Shown: in pieces, positions 12,200 through 20,194 of the stretch
Position numbering within the stretch: the stretch's first letter is position 1
Layout of the letters: the number at the start of each line of letters is the position of its first letter
NCBI GenBank assembly: GCA_041396905.1
Contig: JAWKXQ010000001.1
Coordinates: 124,001 to 188,000 of the forward strand
DNA length: 64,000 nucleotides
DNA from: JACXVD01 sp020446665
GTDB taxonomy: Bacteria > Pseudomonadota > Alphaproteobacteria > Sphingomonadales > Sphingomonadaceae
Direction: 5' to 3'
Notes under the pieces: generated by a model
Seen by the model: only the letters and a program-made list of their open reading frames with translations
What the model was told of the DNA's origin: nothing
The model's database searches: none
Translations under genes and position numbers: made by a program

Positions 12200-12365
12200 C
12201 GACTGGACCGGTCGGCGCCTTGATATGCGCGAATTCAGCCGCCGCATCGCCGCGCGCAAGGCGGAACTCGGCCTGCCCGACCCGCCGCGCAATGCAGGTC
12301 AGAACCGCACGGAATCGAAAAAGGCCCTGTTGAAAGCGATCAGCGATATCGGCGGAAAGTGGTGA
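12171..12365 (+). CDS. small basic protein overlapping the nucleotidyltransferase gene
   Basis: 64 residues, beginning MASKSSKANDDWTGRRLDM and ending ISDIGGKW. It is highly charged with no hydrophobic segment. It starts 29 bp inside the nucleotidyltransferase gene in another frame, an overlap typical of co-translated pairs. I do not recognise a family. It could be the partner (antitoxin or RNA/DNA-binding cofactor) of the upstream protein; that is inference from arrangement only. Confidence 0.5.
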   Translation: MASKSSKANDDWTGRRLDMREFSRRIAARKAELGLPDPPRNAGQNRTESKKALLKAISDIGGKW

Positions 12366-12701
12366 ACTGACCTCGCCTGTTCCTCCCCCACCGGGGGAGG
12401 CCTGTCCTGAGCCTGTCGAAGGAGGGACCGCCCGCGAAGCGGGTGGTGGAGGGGTAAAGCGGCTATTCCTCCCCGAAACGGGGAGGGGGACCAGCCGCAG
12501 GCTGGTGGAGGGGTACGTGCCTCAAGAAAGACCTCAGCAACCACATCCCAGCGCAAACCCCAATCCTCCCCGCCCTTGAGGGAGGGGATCGAGGGGCGGG
12601 TGTACGACGCTGCCCCCGTGGCGAAGGCCAGCGGCCCGGCACACCCCCTCCCATCCTCCCCCTTCAGGGGGAGGGGTGTTTCACGCAGAGACGCAGAGGG
12701 G
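12366..12701. repeat. dense intergenic repeat block
   Basis: No gene. In order: a CCCCCACCGGGGG hairpin at about 12385-12398, a copy of the CTTCGACAGGCTCAGGACAG repeat (inverted) at 12400-12423, CCTCCCCGAAACGGGGAGG at about 12470-12487, CCTCCCCGCCCTTGAGGGAGG at about 12568-12590, a GGAGGG...CCTTCAGGGGGAGGGG unit to 12677, and GTTTCACGCAGAG-ACGCAGAGG at 12678-12699. The last unit recurs inverted at 14806-14828 on the far side of the deaminase gene. Confidence 0.65.
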
Positions 12702-14249
12702 TTAGGCCGACTTTGCCTTAGCCTTTTTGAATGCGTCACTTATCTCTTTCACCGGAGATTGTGCCAGCTCAGATAACTGTCCTAGTTCAGAGTGAACGTA
12801 ATATGGAATTGTGGTCAAGAATGTCGGTTTTGCACTTCTTTTTATCCATTTGAGAGCGGATCCATCAGCATTTTTCCGTTTCGTTGATCGTGCGAATGCG
12901 CGCTTGAAACCCAATGGTGTCACACCCTTAAGACTTGTGAAATTTACCCGCCGGTCGCCATTTTCACCATCAAAGACGACGGAGTCTTTATAAAGTTCAG
13001 CTGAGAGGCTTTTCACGTAAGGTTGCACGTAAACAACTCTTGTTATTCCTGAAGCAATAACCAACTTTGTGCACATATGACACGGCATTGTAGTACAATA
13101 AAGTGTAGTGTCTTTTGTTGATCTGTTAAATCTAGCGGCATCAGTAATAGCATTCATCTCTGCATGAACCATTCGGCCGTATTCGATAATATCTGAAAGC
13201 ATTGAGTGGTTTAGAGGCCCCCGCTTCTTTCCTGAAGAGCTATCAGCGTCTTGCAATGCTTGCTCGCTCAATGCCTTTAATGGCAGTTTCGCCAAACTTG
13301 GTTTGAGCCACCCATCAGCCTTAAGGTTGTCCAGCGCATCACGCGCCAAATCCTCCTTCACGCGGTGATTGGAGTCATAGCCGAGAACAAAGTCACGAGC
13401 ATCATGTTCATGATGCTCCCAATAAGTTCCTCCCCCGGGGGCTGGCACTTCATTACACCCCATTGAAATGACCTCACCTTCGTCCGAGAAGATTGCGGCC
13501 CCAACTTGCCGGGATAGATCAAGAGATCGATAGGCGGCGGCGTTCGCGATGTATGAGCAATATTCGTCCTTCGACGGAGAGACAAATGGGTCTCCGAAGA
13601 AAATATGAAAAAATCGTTCAACAGAACTTTCTAAAGTTTTCAGCGAGGTACAGTCCAGAACGAAATCGGATTTCGGATAACAATCAATGATTTTTTGTCC
13701 AAAATCGGCATTAGTCTCATCTTCGTCAGTGGAAATTATGTCTAAAGCTTGTGACTCGAGACTGCCTTGAGTTGATTTTCTGTCACTCACACGCATGCGA
13801 TCGATTAAGTAATTTACCCGCGATTGCTTTGGAGCATAACATCCAAGGAAAATAATATTCCTTCCGTAAATGCGATCCAGCGTTCTGTACTCTTCTAGGC
13901 GCTTGATCTGTCGGAATACATTAAGTCGGCGTTCTTGCGCCATATTCAGGCGCTCATCTTCAGTGCCCCGAAGAAGGCTTGTTACGCCTAACAAAGCAAG
14001 AATGTCTCCTCGTTCTGCGTCCTCACATAATTTGTCTCCAGCCTTTATAAAGGCTTTATATCTATCGACCTCATTATCGAAATCATCACCCACACGGCCA
14101 AATGCCTTTAAGAAATCAGTGAGTTTTATAATATTTGGTTTGTAAGAAATTTGATCAGCTTTCTCGGACAGAACTCGTGTGACGAGATCCATGTCGATTC
14201 CAATTGGCGCGATCAGAGCGGTAAAGACTTCTCTTTCTTGTTCTGACAT
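12702..14249 (-). CDS. anti-phage-type deoxycytidylate deaminase (P-loop-like + DCD domains)
   Basis: 515-residue two-domain protein. The C-terminal cytidine/dCMP deaminase domain has HAE (His362, Glu364) and PCHMC (Cys390, Cys393), the zinc and proton-shuttle residues. The N-terminal domain resembles the degenerate P-loop kinase part of anti-phage dCTP deaminases, starting ALIAPIGIDMDLVTRVL. This order and length match AvcD and the dCTP deaminase defence proteins, which deplete dCTP/dCMP during phage infection. The central SRQVGAAIFSDEGEVISMG followed by NEVPAPGGG is also family-like. Base composition is low: 23 of 60 bases are G/C at 13021-13080, against about 60-65% around it, so it was acquired. 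ATG 14249 was chosen over TTG 14255; the only purine-rich site, AAGAAGG, is poorly spaced for either. A kinase-active P-loop is not evident. Confidence 0.82.
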   Translation of the reverse strand: MSEQEREVFTALIAPIGIDMDLVTRVLSEKADQISYKPNIIKLTDFLKAFGRVGDDFDNEVDRYKAFIKAGDKLCEDAERGDILALLGVTSLLRGTEDERLNMAQERRLNVFRQIKRLEEYRTLDRIYGRNIIFLGCYAPKQSRVNYLIDRMRVSDRKSTQGSLESQALDIISTDEDETNADFGQKIIDCYPKSDFVLDCTSLKTLESSVERFFHIFFGDPFVSPSKDEYCSYIANAAAYRSLDLSRQVGAAIFSDEGEVISMGCNEVPAPGGGTYWEHHEHDARDFVLGYDSNHRVKEDLARDALDNLKADGWLKPSLAKLPLKALSEQALQDADSSSGKKRGPLNHSMLSDIIEYGRMVHAEMNAITDAARFNRSTKDTTLYCTTMPCHMCTKLVIASGITRVVYVQPYVKSLSAELYKDSVVFDGENGDRRVNFTSLKGVTPLGFKRAFARSTKRKNADGSALKWIKRSAKPTFLTTIPYYVHSELGQLSELAQSPVKEISDAFKKAKAKSA

Positions 14250-14359
14250 TTGCAATGAAGCCTTCTTGTTACACCTACCGGATAAAGTTCAATCTTTGAT
14301 TGTGTATGCTGTCAAGCACGTTTAGCGTTTGTCCGGGAGAAACACAGGAGGATGTGGTT
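14250..14359. other. divergent intergenic region between deaminase and small ORF
   Basis: AT-rich, 110 bp, must hold the promoters of both divergent genes. TTGATTGTGTATGCTGTCAA at about 14298-14317 contains promoter-like hexamers but I cannot fix them. In the AvcID system the deaminase is held inactive by a small RNA encoded just upstream; if a homologous RNA exists here, this is where it would lie. I cannot identify it by sequence. Confidence 0.35.
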
Positions 14360-14533
14360 ATGGATTCGGAGCTATCTGGTGAATGGCTTGTGGAAATTTT
14401 CATAACCTATCAGGAAGCCATTGATCGCCGGAGAAACCACCAGAGTTCGATGTGGTTGAAGGAGGCGCTCGAGAAGGATCGCGAATGCACAACTTCAGTG
14501 CGAGATTCGGCAGCTGTCTTGGATTCACTCTGA
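14360..14533 (+). CDS. 57-residue protein divergent from the deaminase gene
   Basis: Starts MDSELSGEWLVEIFITYQEA, ends SAAVLDSL. The ATG at 14360 has a good ribosome binding site, AGGAGG at about 14346-14351. It is acidic-to-neutral, soluble and mostly helical by eye. The base composition is AT-rich like the deaminase gene and unlike flanking genes, so both probably arrived together. I recognise no family. It could be unrelated, a regulator, or a protein partner of the deaminase. Confidence 0.5.
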   Translation: MDSELSGEWLVEIFITYQEAIDRRRNHQSSMWLKEALEKDRECTTSVRDSAAVLDSL

Positions 14534-14898
14534 CAGTTTAATCTTTCCCAACACCCCTGAAATTCTGAGGGCCCGCATTTTATCGCCGCCGTTGCCTCTT
14601 CCGCCCCCTTCGTGTCTTCGTGCCCCTTCGACAGGCTCAGGACAGGCTTCGTGTGATCCAAACCAGCTCGGCATCACACCTTGGCCCATCATCGCAGATG
14701 GCGAGCCAACCACAAGAAAAGCGGGACCCCGGATCAAGTCCGGGGTGACGGGATTGGAGTGGTGCGGCATTCGCGACCGGCACGGCCCCTCCGCGTCTCT
14801 TCTTTCCTCTGCGGCCTCTGCGTGAAACAAGAAAGCGAAACCTTCGTACACTCGCTTTCGCGGGGGCAGGGCAGCTCGAGTACTCCGGGCACAGCCTG
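14534..14898. repeat. intergenic repeat block right of the deaminase island
   Basis: No gene. It contains CTTCGTGTCTTCGTGCCCC at about 14609-14627, CTTCGACAGGCTCAGGACAG at 14626-14645, a REP hairpin GACCCCGGATCAAGTCCGGG at 14725-14744 followed by GTGACG, and CCTCTGCGGCCTCTGCGTGA at 14806-14825. The last is the inverted partner of the repeat at 12678-12699. Each unit is also found, or has relatives, elsewhere in the window (for example 55.07-55.27 kb). Confidence 0.65.
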
Positions 14899-15303
14899 CT
14901 AAATTTTCGTCCGCCCCGTGACATTCGCAGGCGGAGCAAGGACTTCAATCAGGAATTCCTCCAGCGATGGCGCTTGATGCGCCTCGTGCACCGGGATGGT
15001 GACGAGCCATTTGGCTGCCTTCGGCCAGTGGCTGCCGCCTGTGGCGATCAGTTTGCCATTTTCCATTCGGTGATACGTGCTTGCGCGGATGCCAATCGTA
15101 CTGTTGCAGGACGCCTTGCCAATATAAATGAGCTGCTCGCTCTCGTCGAAATAGGCATAGCAACCCTTGCGCCCGGCGTAAGGGAAGGAGGTGCTGTCCC
15201 ACTCGGCTTCGAGGTCATAAAGCCTGCTGATCGGGAACGTCATGATGTGATAGCGGGCGCAATATCGTTGTACACATTCTTGCAGTTCTGACAGTTCTGC
15301 CAT
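14899..15303 (-). CDS. GIY-YIG-like nuclease domain protein
   Basis: 134 residues, ATG 15303. The GIY-YIG pattern is seen as GCYAYF (residues 47-52), LIYIGKAS (58-65, YIG at 60-62), GIRAS with Arg73, and LEEFLIEVLAPPAN (114-127) carrying the Glu and Asn expected near the end of the fold. A helical N-terminal 40 residues precedes it. Single-domain GIY-YIG proteins act as nicking or homing-type nucleases or in repair; which applies here is unknown. It is stand-alone, next to the deaminase island. A TTG at 15315 would add four residues but has poor spacing to the purine-rich stretch. Confidence 0.65.
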   Translation of the reverse strand: MAELSELQECVQRYCARYHIMTFPISRLYDLEAEWDSTSFPYAGRKGCYAYFDESEQLIYIGKASCNSTIGIRASTYHRMENGKLIATGGSHWPKAAKWLVTIPVHEAHQAPSLEEFLIEVLAPPANVTGRTKI

Positions 15304-15527
15304 TTCTTGCCCCAACTTTCCTACATGCCCTCTTGTGTATACATGGATTGGTCCATTTTCGTAGAGCGAGACCGGACCATGAAGTTTGTTTGTTTAGCCC
15401 CTCAATCGCCGGGCGAGGCGCATCCGCGCCTCTTGGCTTCCTCGCATAAGCTCGGGCGGCCGGTCGGCCTTGCGGCGCACTGGTCGTGCGCCGGGCTTTC
15501 GCCAGACGCCAGCGTGGGAGCTGCCGC
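15304..15527. other. intergenic region, divergent promoters
   Basis: Between the divergent GIY-YIG gene and the HTH gene. A dyad GATTGGTCCATTTT...GACCGGACCAT at about 15343-15377 could be an operator. No coding potential that I accept. A purine-rich GGGAGC at about 15516-15521 serves as ribosome binding site of the next gene. Confidence 0.35.
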
Positions 15528-16499
15528 ATGAATGCGCTGACGCCACTCCCCACTCTCGCCGAGGCCCTCCCTCCCACCTCCTCTGCCGCGCCTGATGGTA
15601 GCTTCACCCGGCCGCGCCAGGTGGAGTTTCTCCATGCGCTGGCGGCTTGCGGGGCGGTGCGGCGGGCGGCGGGGCATATCGGCATTTCCTACCGCACGGC
15701 CTATCGCGAGCGGCGGGCCAATCCGGCCTTTCGCCGGGCGTGGGATGCGGCGCTGCTTTCTGCGCGGGCGCTGTCGGAGGATGTGCTGGCCACCCGCGCG
15801 CTCGACGGGGTGGAGGAAGACGTGATGTATCATGGCGAGGTCGTCGCCACCCGTCGCCGCTATGATGCGCGGCTGTTGCTGGCCCATCTCGCGCGGCTCG
15901 ACCGGCTGACCGAGGATGCGCGCACCCGTGCCTTTGCCGAGGATTACGAAGGCGCGCTGGAACGCTTTGCCGCCGGGATCGACGACCCGGCGCCGGTCTG
16001 CGAGCAATGCGGGGAGGCGCTGCCCGTGCCTGTGCCCGCGCAGGCGCAGGCTGGGGGCGGTGGGGAAGCGGGAGACGCCGGGCCGGACGCTGCGAATGGC
16101 CCCGCCGAAGCTGCGCCCTGCCTTTCTCCCTCAGGACTATGTGACAAGTGTGACAGCGCCCGCGCGCGGGAAAGCGGGGAAGGGGGGCAGGCGGCTCCGT
16201 CGGAGACTGCGCCTGATAGCGCCGCCGATATTGGGCCCTTCGAGCCATGCCCGCATTGTGGCGGGCCTTGCGACGATCCCGATGCGGTGCTGGGGCCGAG
16301 GGATTGCATGTGGCTCGGCAACCGGCTGGAGCGCATGTATGCCGCGCGCCCGCGCCATGCCCGCAAGCCGCATGAGATCATGCCCGATATCCGCGATTCC
16401 GGCGATATCGAATGGGCGCAATTGCTCGCCTTTGAAGACGGGGTGGAGGAATGGTGGCTGGTAATGCCCGACTGGTTCGAGGAGGGGATGGGGGAATGA
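15528..16499 (+). CDS. HTH-domain protein with zinc-ribbon-like Cys pairs
   Basis: 323 residues. Residues about 25-65 carry a helix-turn-helix of the terminase-small-subunit/resolvase type (FLHALAACGAVRRAAGHIGI then SYRTAYRERRANPAFRRAWD). The middle is low-complexity Ala/Gly/Pro. Two CxxC modules, CEQCGEALP and CPHCGGPCDD, look like zinc ribbons. The C-terminal end is acidic and Trp-rich (DGVEEWWLVMPDWFEEGMGE). Such proteins occur widely and as single genes in sphingomonads; they are thought to derive from phage terminase small subunits, but no phage genes are nearby. The function is unknown. ATG 15528 follows GGGAGC. Confidence 0.6.
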   Translation: MNALTPLPTLAEALPPTSSAAPDGSFTRPRQVEFLHALAACGAVRRAAGHIGISYRTAYRERRANPAFRRAWDAALLSARALSEDVLATRALDGVEEDVMYHGEVVATRRRYDARLLLAHLARLDRLTEDARTRAFAEDYEGALERFAAGIDDPAPVCEQCGEALPVPVPAQAQAGGGGEAGDAGPDAANGPAEAAPCLSPSGLCDKCDSARARESGEGGQAAPSETAPDSAADIGPFEPCPHCGGPCDDPDAVLGPRDCMWLGNRLERMYAARPRHARKPHEIMPDIRDSGDIEWAQLLAFEDGVEEWWLVMPDWFEEGMGE

Positions 16500-16724
16500 A
16501 GGTCCTCCCCGTTGGTGCGCAGCACGAATGGGGGAACCGCAGGTGTTCCTCAGGAACAGCGGGACGGCGAGGCCGCAGGCCTCGGGGTGGAGGGGGGTTT
16601 GGCGCTAAGCCCGCTCAGCCTGAGCCTGTCGAAGGCCAGGTTCCATACCCCTCCGTCACGCAGCTACGCTGCGCGCCACCTCCCCATTTGGCCTTGCAGG
16701 CAAAACGGGGAGGAGCTTCCTCCT
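16500..16724. repeat. intergenic GGGGAGG repeats
   Basis: No gene. CCTCCCCGTT at 16503-16512, GAGGCCGCAGGCCTC at about 16569-16583 (a perfect palindrome), the dispersed CAGCCTGAGCCTGTCGAAGG repeat at 16616-16635, and an interrupted CACCTCCCC...GGGGAGGAG pair at about 16678-16714. This is the same family as at 1.83, 8.35 and 12.4 kb. Confidence 0.55.
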
Positions 16725-16787
16725 TCACACCATCCACACCATCCACACCATCCACACCATCCACACCATCCACACCAGCAGCGGCAG
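16725..16787. repeat. 9-bp tandem repeat, about seven copies
   Basis: CCACACCAT is repeated head to tail: exact units at 16734-16778 (five), with a first unit at 16725-16733 and a last unit at 16779-16787 each differing by one base. It lies 22 bp past the stop codon of the zinc peptidase gene that reads toward it. Likely a variable-number repeat. Translated in one frame it gives Ser-Thr-Pro, but no gene uses it. Confidence 0.85.
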
Positions 16788-16809
16788 AACGCTTGTCGTG
16801 CCGGCCTCG

Positions 16810-17691
16810 CTACCGCCGCAAATCGGCAAAGGTGTCGCACTTGTCCTCGTCCGCGGTCTCCATGCCGATGCGCAGCCAGCGCATGCGTTCGGCGCTGGAG
16901 CCATGGGTGAAGCCTTCCGGGTTCACGCGCTGGCCGGAATTGCGCTGCAGCGTGTCGTCGCCAATGGCGCTGGCGGCGTTCATGCCTTCCTCGAAGTCGC
17001 CCGGCTCGATGAGGTTGCGGTTGCGCCCGGCCCAGACGCCGGCGTAGCAATCGGCCTGCAGCTCCATGCGGACCTGCAACTGGTTGGCGGCGCGCGGGTT
17101 CTGCTGTTGGGCGCTGCGAACCTGGCTGGCGAGGCCGAGCATGTTCTGGATATGGTGGCCATATTCATGGGCCATCACGTAATAGCGGGCAAAGTCCCCC
17201 CGCACGCCCAGCTGGCGGGCCATCTGGTCGTAAAAGGCCGTGTCGATATAGATGCCCATATCGGCCGGGCAGTAGAACGGGCCAGCCGCGCTGGAGGCAG
17301 AGCCGCAACCCCGCGTTTTCACCCCGCCCGAATAGAAAGCGAGCTCGGGCTGCTCATACTGGATCCGCGCCTCGGCAAAGAGCGGCTCCCATGTGTCATT
17401 GAGCGAAGTGAGCGCGTTGCAGGCTTCGGTGGCATAGGCGTTTTGCGTGCAGAGCTGCTCCCTGCTCATCCTGCCGGGCATTTGCTGCTGCTGCGTCGGC
17501 GCGCCCTGCATGCCTTCCATCTGGCCCAGCATGTCCGCCGGGTCCGCGCCAAAGACCAGCACTGCGATCAGCACCAGCACGATGCCGCCGCAGCCGACCT
17601 TGCCCCCGCCTCCGCCGGGGAAGCCTCCTCCGCCGCCGCCATTGCCCTGGCGCACACGGATGCGCGATGTATCGAACCGGTTGAGCCGCAT
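16810..17691 (-). CDS. ypfJ: YpfJ-family neutral zinc metallopeptidase
   Basis: 293 residues. One N-terminal membrane helix (about 30-52, after a Gly-rich stretch) anchors a periplasmic domain. The metal site is HEYGHH at residues 175-180, with the downstream acidic ligand in MELQADCYAG. PFYCPADMGIYIDTAFY and the C-terminal THGSSAERMRWLRIGME are hallmark segments of the zincin_2/YpfJ family. The biological substrate is not established. Start ATG 17691, MRLNRFDTSRIRVRQ; the upstream open frame is antisense to bdhA and not used. Divergent from the dehydrogenase gene. Confidence 0.9.
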   Translation of the reverse strand: MRLNRFDTSRIRVRQGNGGGGGGFPGGGGGKVGCGGIVLVLIAVLVFGADPADMLGQMEGMQGAPTQQQQMPGRMSREQLCTQNAYATEACNALTSLNDTWEPLFAEARIQYEQPELAFYSGGVKTRGCGSASSAAGPFYCPADMGIYIDTAFYDQMARQLGVRGDFARYYVMAHEYGHHIQNMLGLASQVRSAQQQNPRAANQLQVRMELQADCYAGVWAGRNRNLIEPGDFEEGMNAASAIGDDTLQRNSGQRVNPEGFTHGSSAERMRWLRIGMETADEDKCDTFADLRR

Positions 17692-17818
17692 GGGGCAAGA
17701 ACTCCTCTCAATTGCCACACCGGGCAGGAAAGTGCGCAGGATGCCAGCGAAAGCCTTGCGGGCCAAGCCCACTCTCGCCATCTTCCTGTCAACACACGTT
17801 TTTGGAGTCTCTGTTCGC

Positions 17819-18574
17819 ATGTTCCTTTCCGGCAAGCGCGCCCTCGTAACCGGCTCAACCTCAGGCATTGGCCTCGCCATTGCCCGCGCCCTGAAGGGGG
17901 AGGGCGCGGAAGTGATCCTGAACGGCTTTGGCGATGCGGATGAGATTGCGAGCCTGTGCACCGAATTGGACGCGATGCACATCGGAGCTGACCTGACTCG
18001 CCGCGAGGGATGCGAGGAGTTGATGGAAGCAGCCGGGCCGGTGGACATCCTCGTCAACAATGCCGGAATGCAGCATGTCGCCCCGATTGAGGACTTTCCG
18101 CCGGACAAGTGGGACGCGATCATCGCGCTCAACCTGAGCAGCGCCTTCCATACGGCGCGGATGGCAGTGCCGCATATGAAGGGGCAGGGCTGGGGCCGGA
18201 TCATCTGTACGGCCAGCGCGCATTCGCTGACGGCTTCGCCGTTCAAGGCAGCCTATGTCGCGGCCAAGCACGGGCTGACGGGGCTGGTGAAGACACTTGC
18301 GCTGGAACTGGCAGAAAGCGGCGTGACCGCCAATTGCATCAGTCCGGGCTATGTCTGGACTCCGCTGGTTGAAAACCAGATCCCCGATACGATGGCCGCG
18401 CGCAATATGAGCCGCGAGGATGTAATCAAGGAAGTGATCCTTGAGCGCCAGCCGACCAAGCGTTTCAGCCAGCCGGAAGAGATTGGCGCAATGGCGCTGT
18501 TCCTGTGCAGCGAAGCGGCGCAGAATGTGACAGGCGCCAATTTCTCGATGGACGGAGGATGGACAGCGCAATAG
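17819..18574 (+). CDS. bdhA: 3-hydroxybutyrate dehydrogenase (SDR)
   Basis: 251-residue short-chain dehydrogenase, interconverting 3-hydroxybutyrate and acetoacetate with NAD in PHB or ketone-body use. The nucleotide motif is TGSTSGIG (about residues 11-18), then NNAG with the family-typical NNAGMQHVAPIEDFP, the catalytic ASAHS...YVAAK triad, and a C-terminal GANFSMDGGWTAQ. The text VANCISPGYVWTPLVENQI-like segment is shared with bacterial BdhA. ATG 17819 follows TTTTTGGAGTCT, which gives a usable ribosome binding site. Frame intact. Confidence 0.85.
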   Translation: MFLSGKRALVTGSTSGIGLAIARALKGEGAEVILNGFGDADEIASLCTELDAMHIGADLTRREGCEELMEAAGPVDILVNNAGMQHVAPIEDFPPDKWDAIIALNLSSAFHTARMAVPHMKGQGWGRIICTASAHSLTASPFKAAYVAAKHGLTGLVKTLALELAESGVTANCISPGYVWTPLVENQIPDTMAARNMSREDVIKEVILERQPTKRFSQPEEIGAMALFLCSEAAQNVTGANFSMDGGWTAQ

Positions 18575-18603
18575 GTGCCTGATGAAGCGGGAATGAGGAT
18601 AGC

Positions 18604-20109
18604 ATGAGAAACTGGCTGGCTCTTGCAGGCGCGCTCGCAATGCTCGGTGGCTGTGCCCCCGGCGCGATGCGTGGTGTGCCGGGCCAGCCTACGCTTGACC
18701 AGCTTGAAACGGCTCTGGCCGGGCATATCGGCGTGCTTGCTAGCGATGAATATGGCGGTCGCCGCCCCGGTACCGATGGCGAAGCCAAGACCTTGCGTTA
18801 TCTCGCGCGGGAATGGCAGGCGGCAGGTCTCGAAAGCGGAACCAATGATCCAGCGAACCCCTGGTTTGCGCCGGTGGACCTTTCGCTCAGTACACCTGCC
18901 AGCAGCAAGGCAGAGTTCTATCGCGGGCGCAAGCTGATTGACCTGCCAGAAGGCGCAGTGACGATCTTTACCTCTGGCCGCCGGACGCTCGTGGAACAGG
19001 CGCCTCTGCTTTACGTCGGTCGTCACGGGACTGATCTGGATCGGTCTGAATTGGCTGGCCGGGTTGCAGTGATGGTGTGGGACAATAACGATGCGCGCGA
19101 GCGCCGTGTTGCCTTGCTGGAAAATGGCGCTGCGGCAGTGCTGGCGATTGTCACTGACGATGCTGAGCTTTCGGCAATGCTCAGCCAGCGGCGCGGCGGG
19201 CAGTACCTCTTAAGCAGCGAAGGCAGTGGCGAGGCCATGGATGGCTATATGTCATTGGCTACTGCGCAGGCCCTGCTGGGTGAGCCATTGCTGGGCCGAC
19301 TGTTGGCTGAACAGGATAGCAAGCCTGAACCGATCCGCGTGACTGCCCGGCTTGAGGCGATCTCCACGCTGGCAAATGTCGATACGCACAATCTGATTGC
19401 CCGACTGCCCGGCAAGGTTCCGGATGCCGGAGCCGTGGTGGTGATGGCCCATTGGGACCATTTTGGCGCATGTGGCGAAGGACCCGATGCTGACCGGCTG
19501 TGCAATGGTGCAGTCGACAATGCCAGCGGGCTCGCGCTGGTTACAGAGCTGGCCAAGCTGCTCGGTAAGGGTGCGCAAATGGATCGGGATGTCTATTTCG
19601 TCGCCACGACGGGGGAGGAATGGGGTCTGTTGGGTGCGCGTGCCTTCACGCAAGAGCCGCCGATCCCGCTCGATACGATCGTGGCTGCTTTCAACATCGA
19701 CTCTATCGCCGTTGCAAGGCGTGGGACGCCTGTCTCCATGCTGGGGCGTGGCATGACCCGGCTCGATCCGGGGATTGATGCCGTGATCGGGCAATCGGGG
19801 CGCAAGCTGGTGGAGGCAGCGGATGCTTCCAACTATGTCCGGCGGCAGGATGGATGGGCGCTGCTGCAGCGCGATGTCCCGGCCGTGGTGGTATCAAGCG
19901 CCTTTGCCGACCCCGGCCAGCTGGCGCGCTTTACCCGCGATCGCTACCACCGCGCACAGGATGAAGCGCCTGCTGTCGAACTGGGCGGCGCGGCGGAGGA
20001 TTTACTGCTCCACCTCGCGCTGGTGCGTCATTTTGCCAGCCTTGCGCTGTGGCCTGCGCCCGCAGCGCCGGAGCCTGTAGCTCCACCTATCATGGAGGCT
20101 GGCGGATAA
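18604..20109 (+). CDS. M28-family zinc aminopeptidase, lipoprotein
   Basis: 501 residues. The signal peptide ends in a lipobox (LGGC, Cys18), so it is anchored in the periplasm. A PA-like insert (about 100-190) precedes the peptidase domain. Zinc ligands and catalytic residues of M28 are visible: AHWDHFG, GAVDNASG, TTGEEWGLLG, and FNIDSIA. A late His of the family would be in RYHRAQDE. It releases N-terminal amino acids from peptides; specificity is unknown. It begins 29 bp after bdhA with GGAATGAGG as ribosome binding site, so it may be in the same transcript, though the functions do not obviously relate. Confidence 0.88.
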   Translation: MRNWLALAGALAMLGGCAPGAMRGVPGQPTLDQLETALAGHIGVLASDEYGGRRPGTDGEAKTLRYLAREWQAAGLESGTNDPANPWFAPVDLSLSTPASSKAEFYRGRKLIDLPEGAVTIFTSGRRTLVEQAPLLYVGRHGTDLDRSELAGRVAVMVWDNNDARERRVALLENGAAAVLAIVTDDAELSAMLSQRRGGQYLLSSEGSGEAMDGYMSLATAQALLGEPLLGRLLAEQDSKPEPIRVTARLEAISTLANVDTHNLIARLPGKVPDAGAVVVMAHWDHFGACGEGPDADRLCNGAVDNASGLALVTELAKLLGKGAQMDRDVYFVATTGEEWGLLGARAFTQEPPIPLDTIVAAFNIDSIAVARRGTPVSMLGRGMTRLDPGIDAVIGQSGRKLVEAADASNYVRRQDGWALLQRDVPAVVVSSAFADPGQLARFTRDRYHRAQDEAPAVELGGAAEDLLLHLALVRHFASLALWPAPAAPEPVAPPIMEAGG

Positions 20110-20194
20110 TTCGTGCCCGCCCACTAGCACACGCAACAATGTGTCGTTACATGGGCCGCCACGAATCTCCGCATCCAGTATGAAAGTGGCAACC

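Noticed and set aside
15528..16499. prophage remnant around the terminase-like HTH gene
   Set aside because: No integrase, capsid, tail or lysis genes nearby; flanking genes are ordinary chromosomal ones.
16725..16787. CRISPR array
   Set aside because: Units are 9 bp, directly adjacent, with no spacers; no cas genes in the window.
16721..16800. Ser-Thr-Pro repeat peptide from the 9-bp repeat
   Set aside because: It arises only from reading through the tandem repeat; no start context and no conserved flanks.
17692..18246. N-terminal extension of the YpfJ-type peptidase gene
   Set aside because: The extension lies antisense to bdhA and has no signal or family resemblance; MRLNRFDTSRIRV at 17691 is the usual start.
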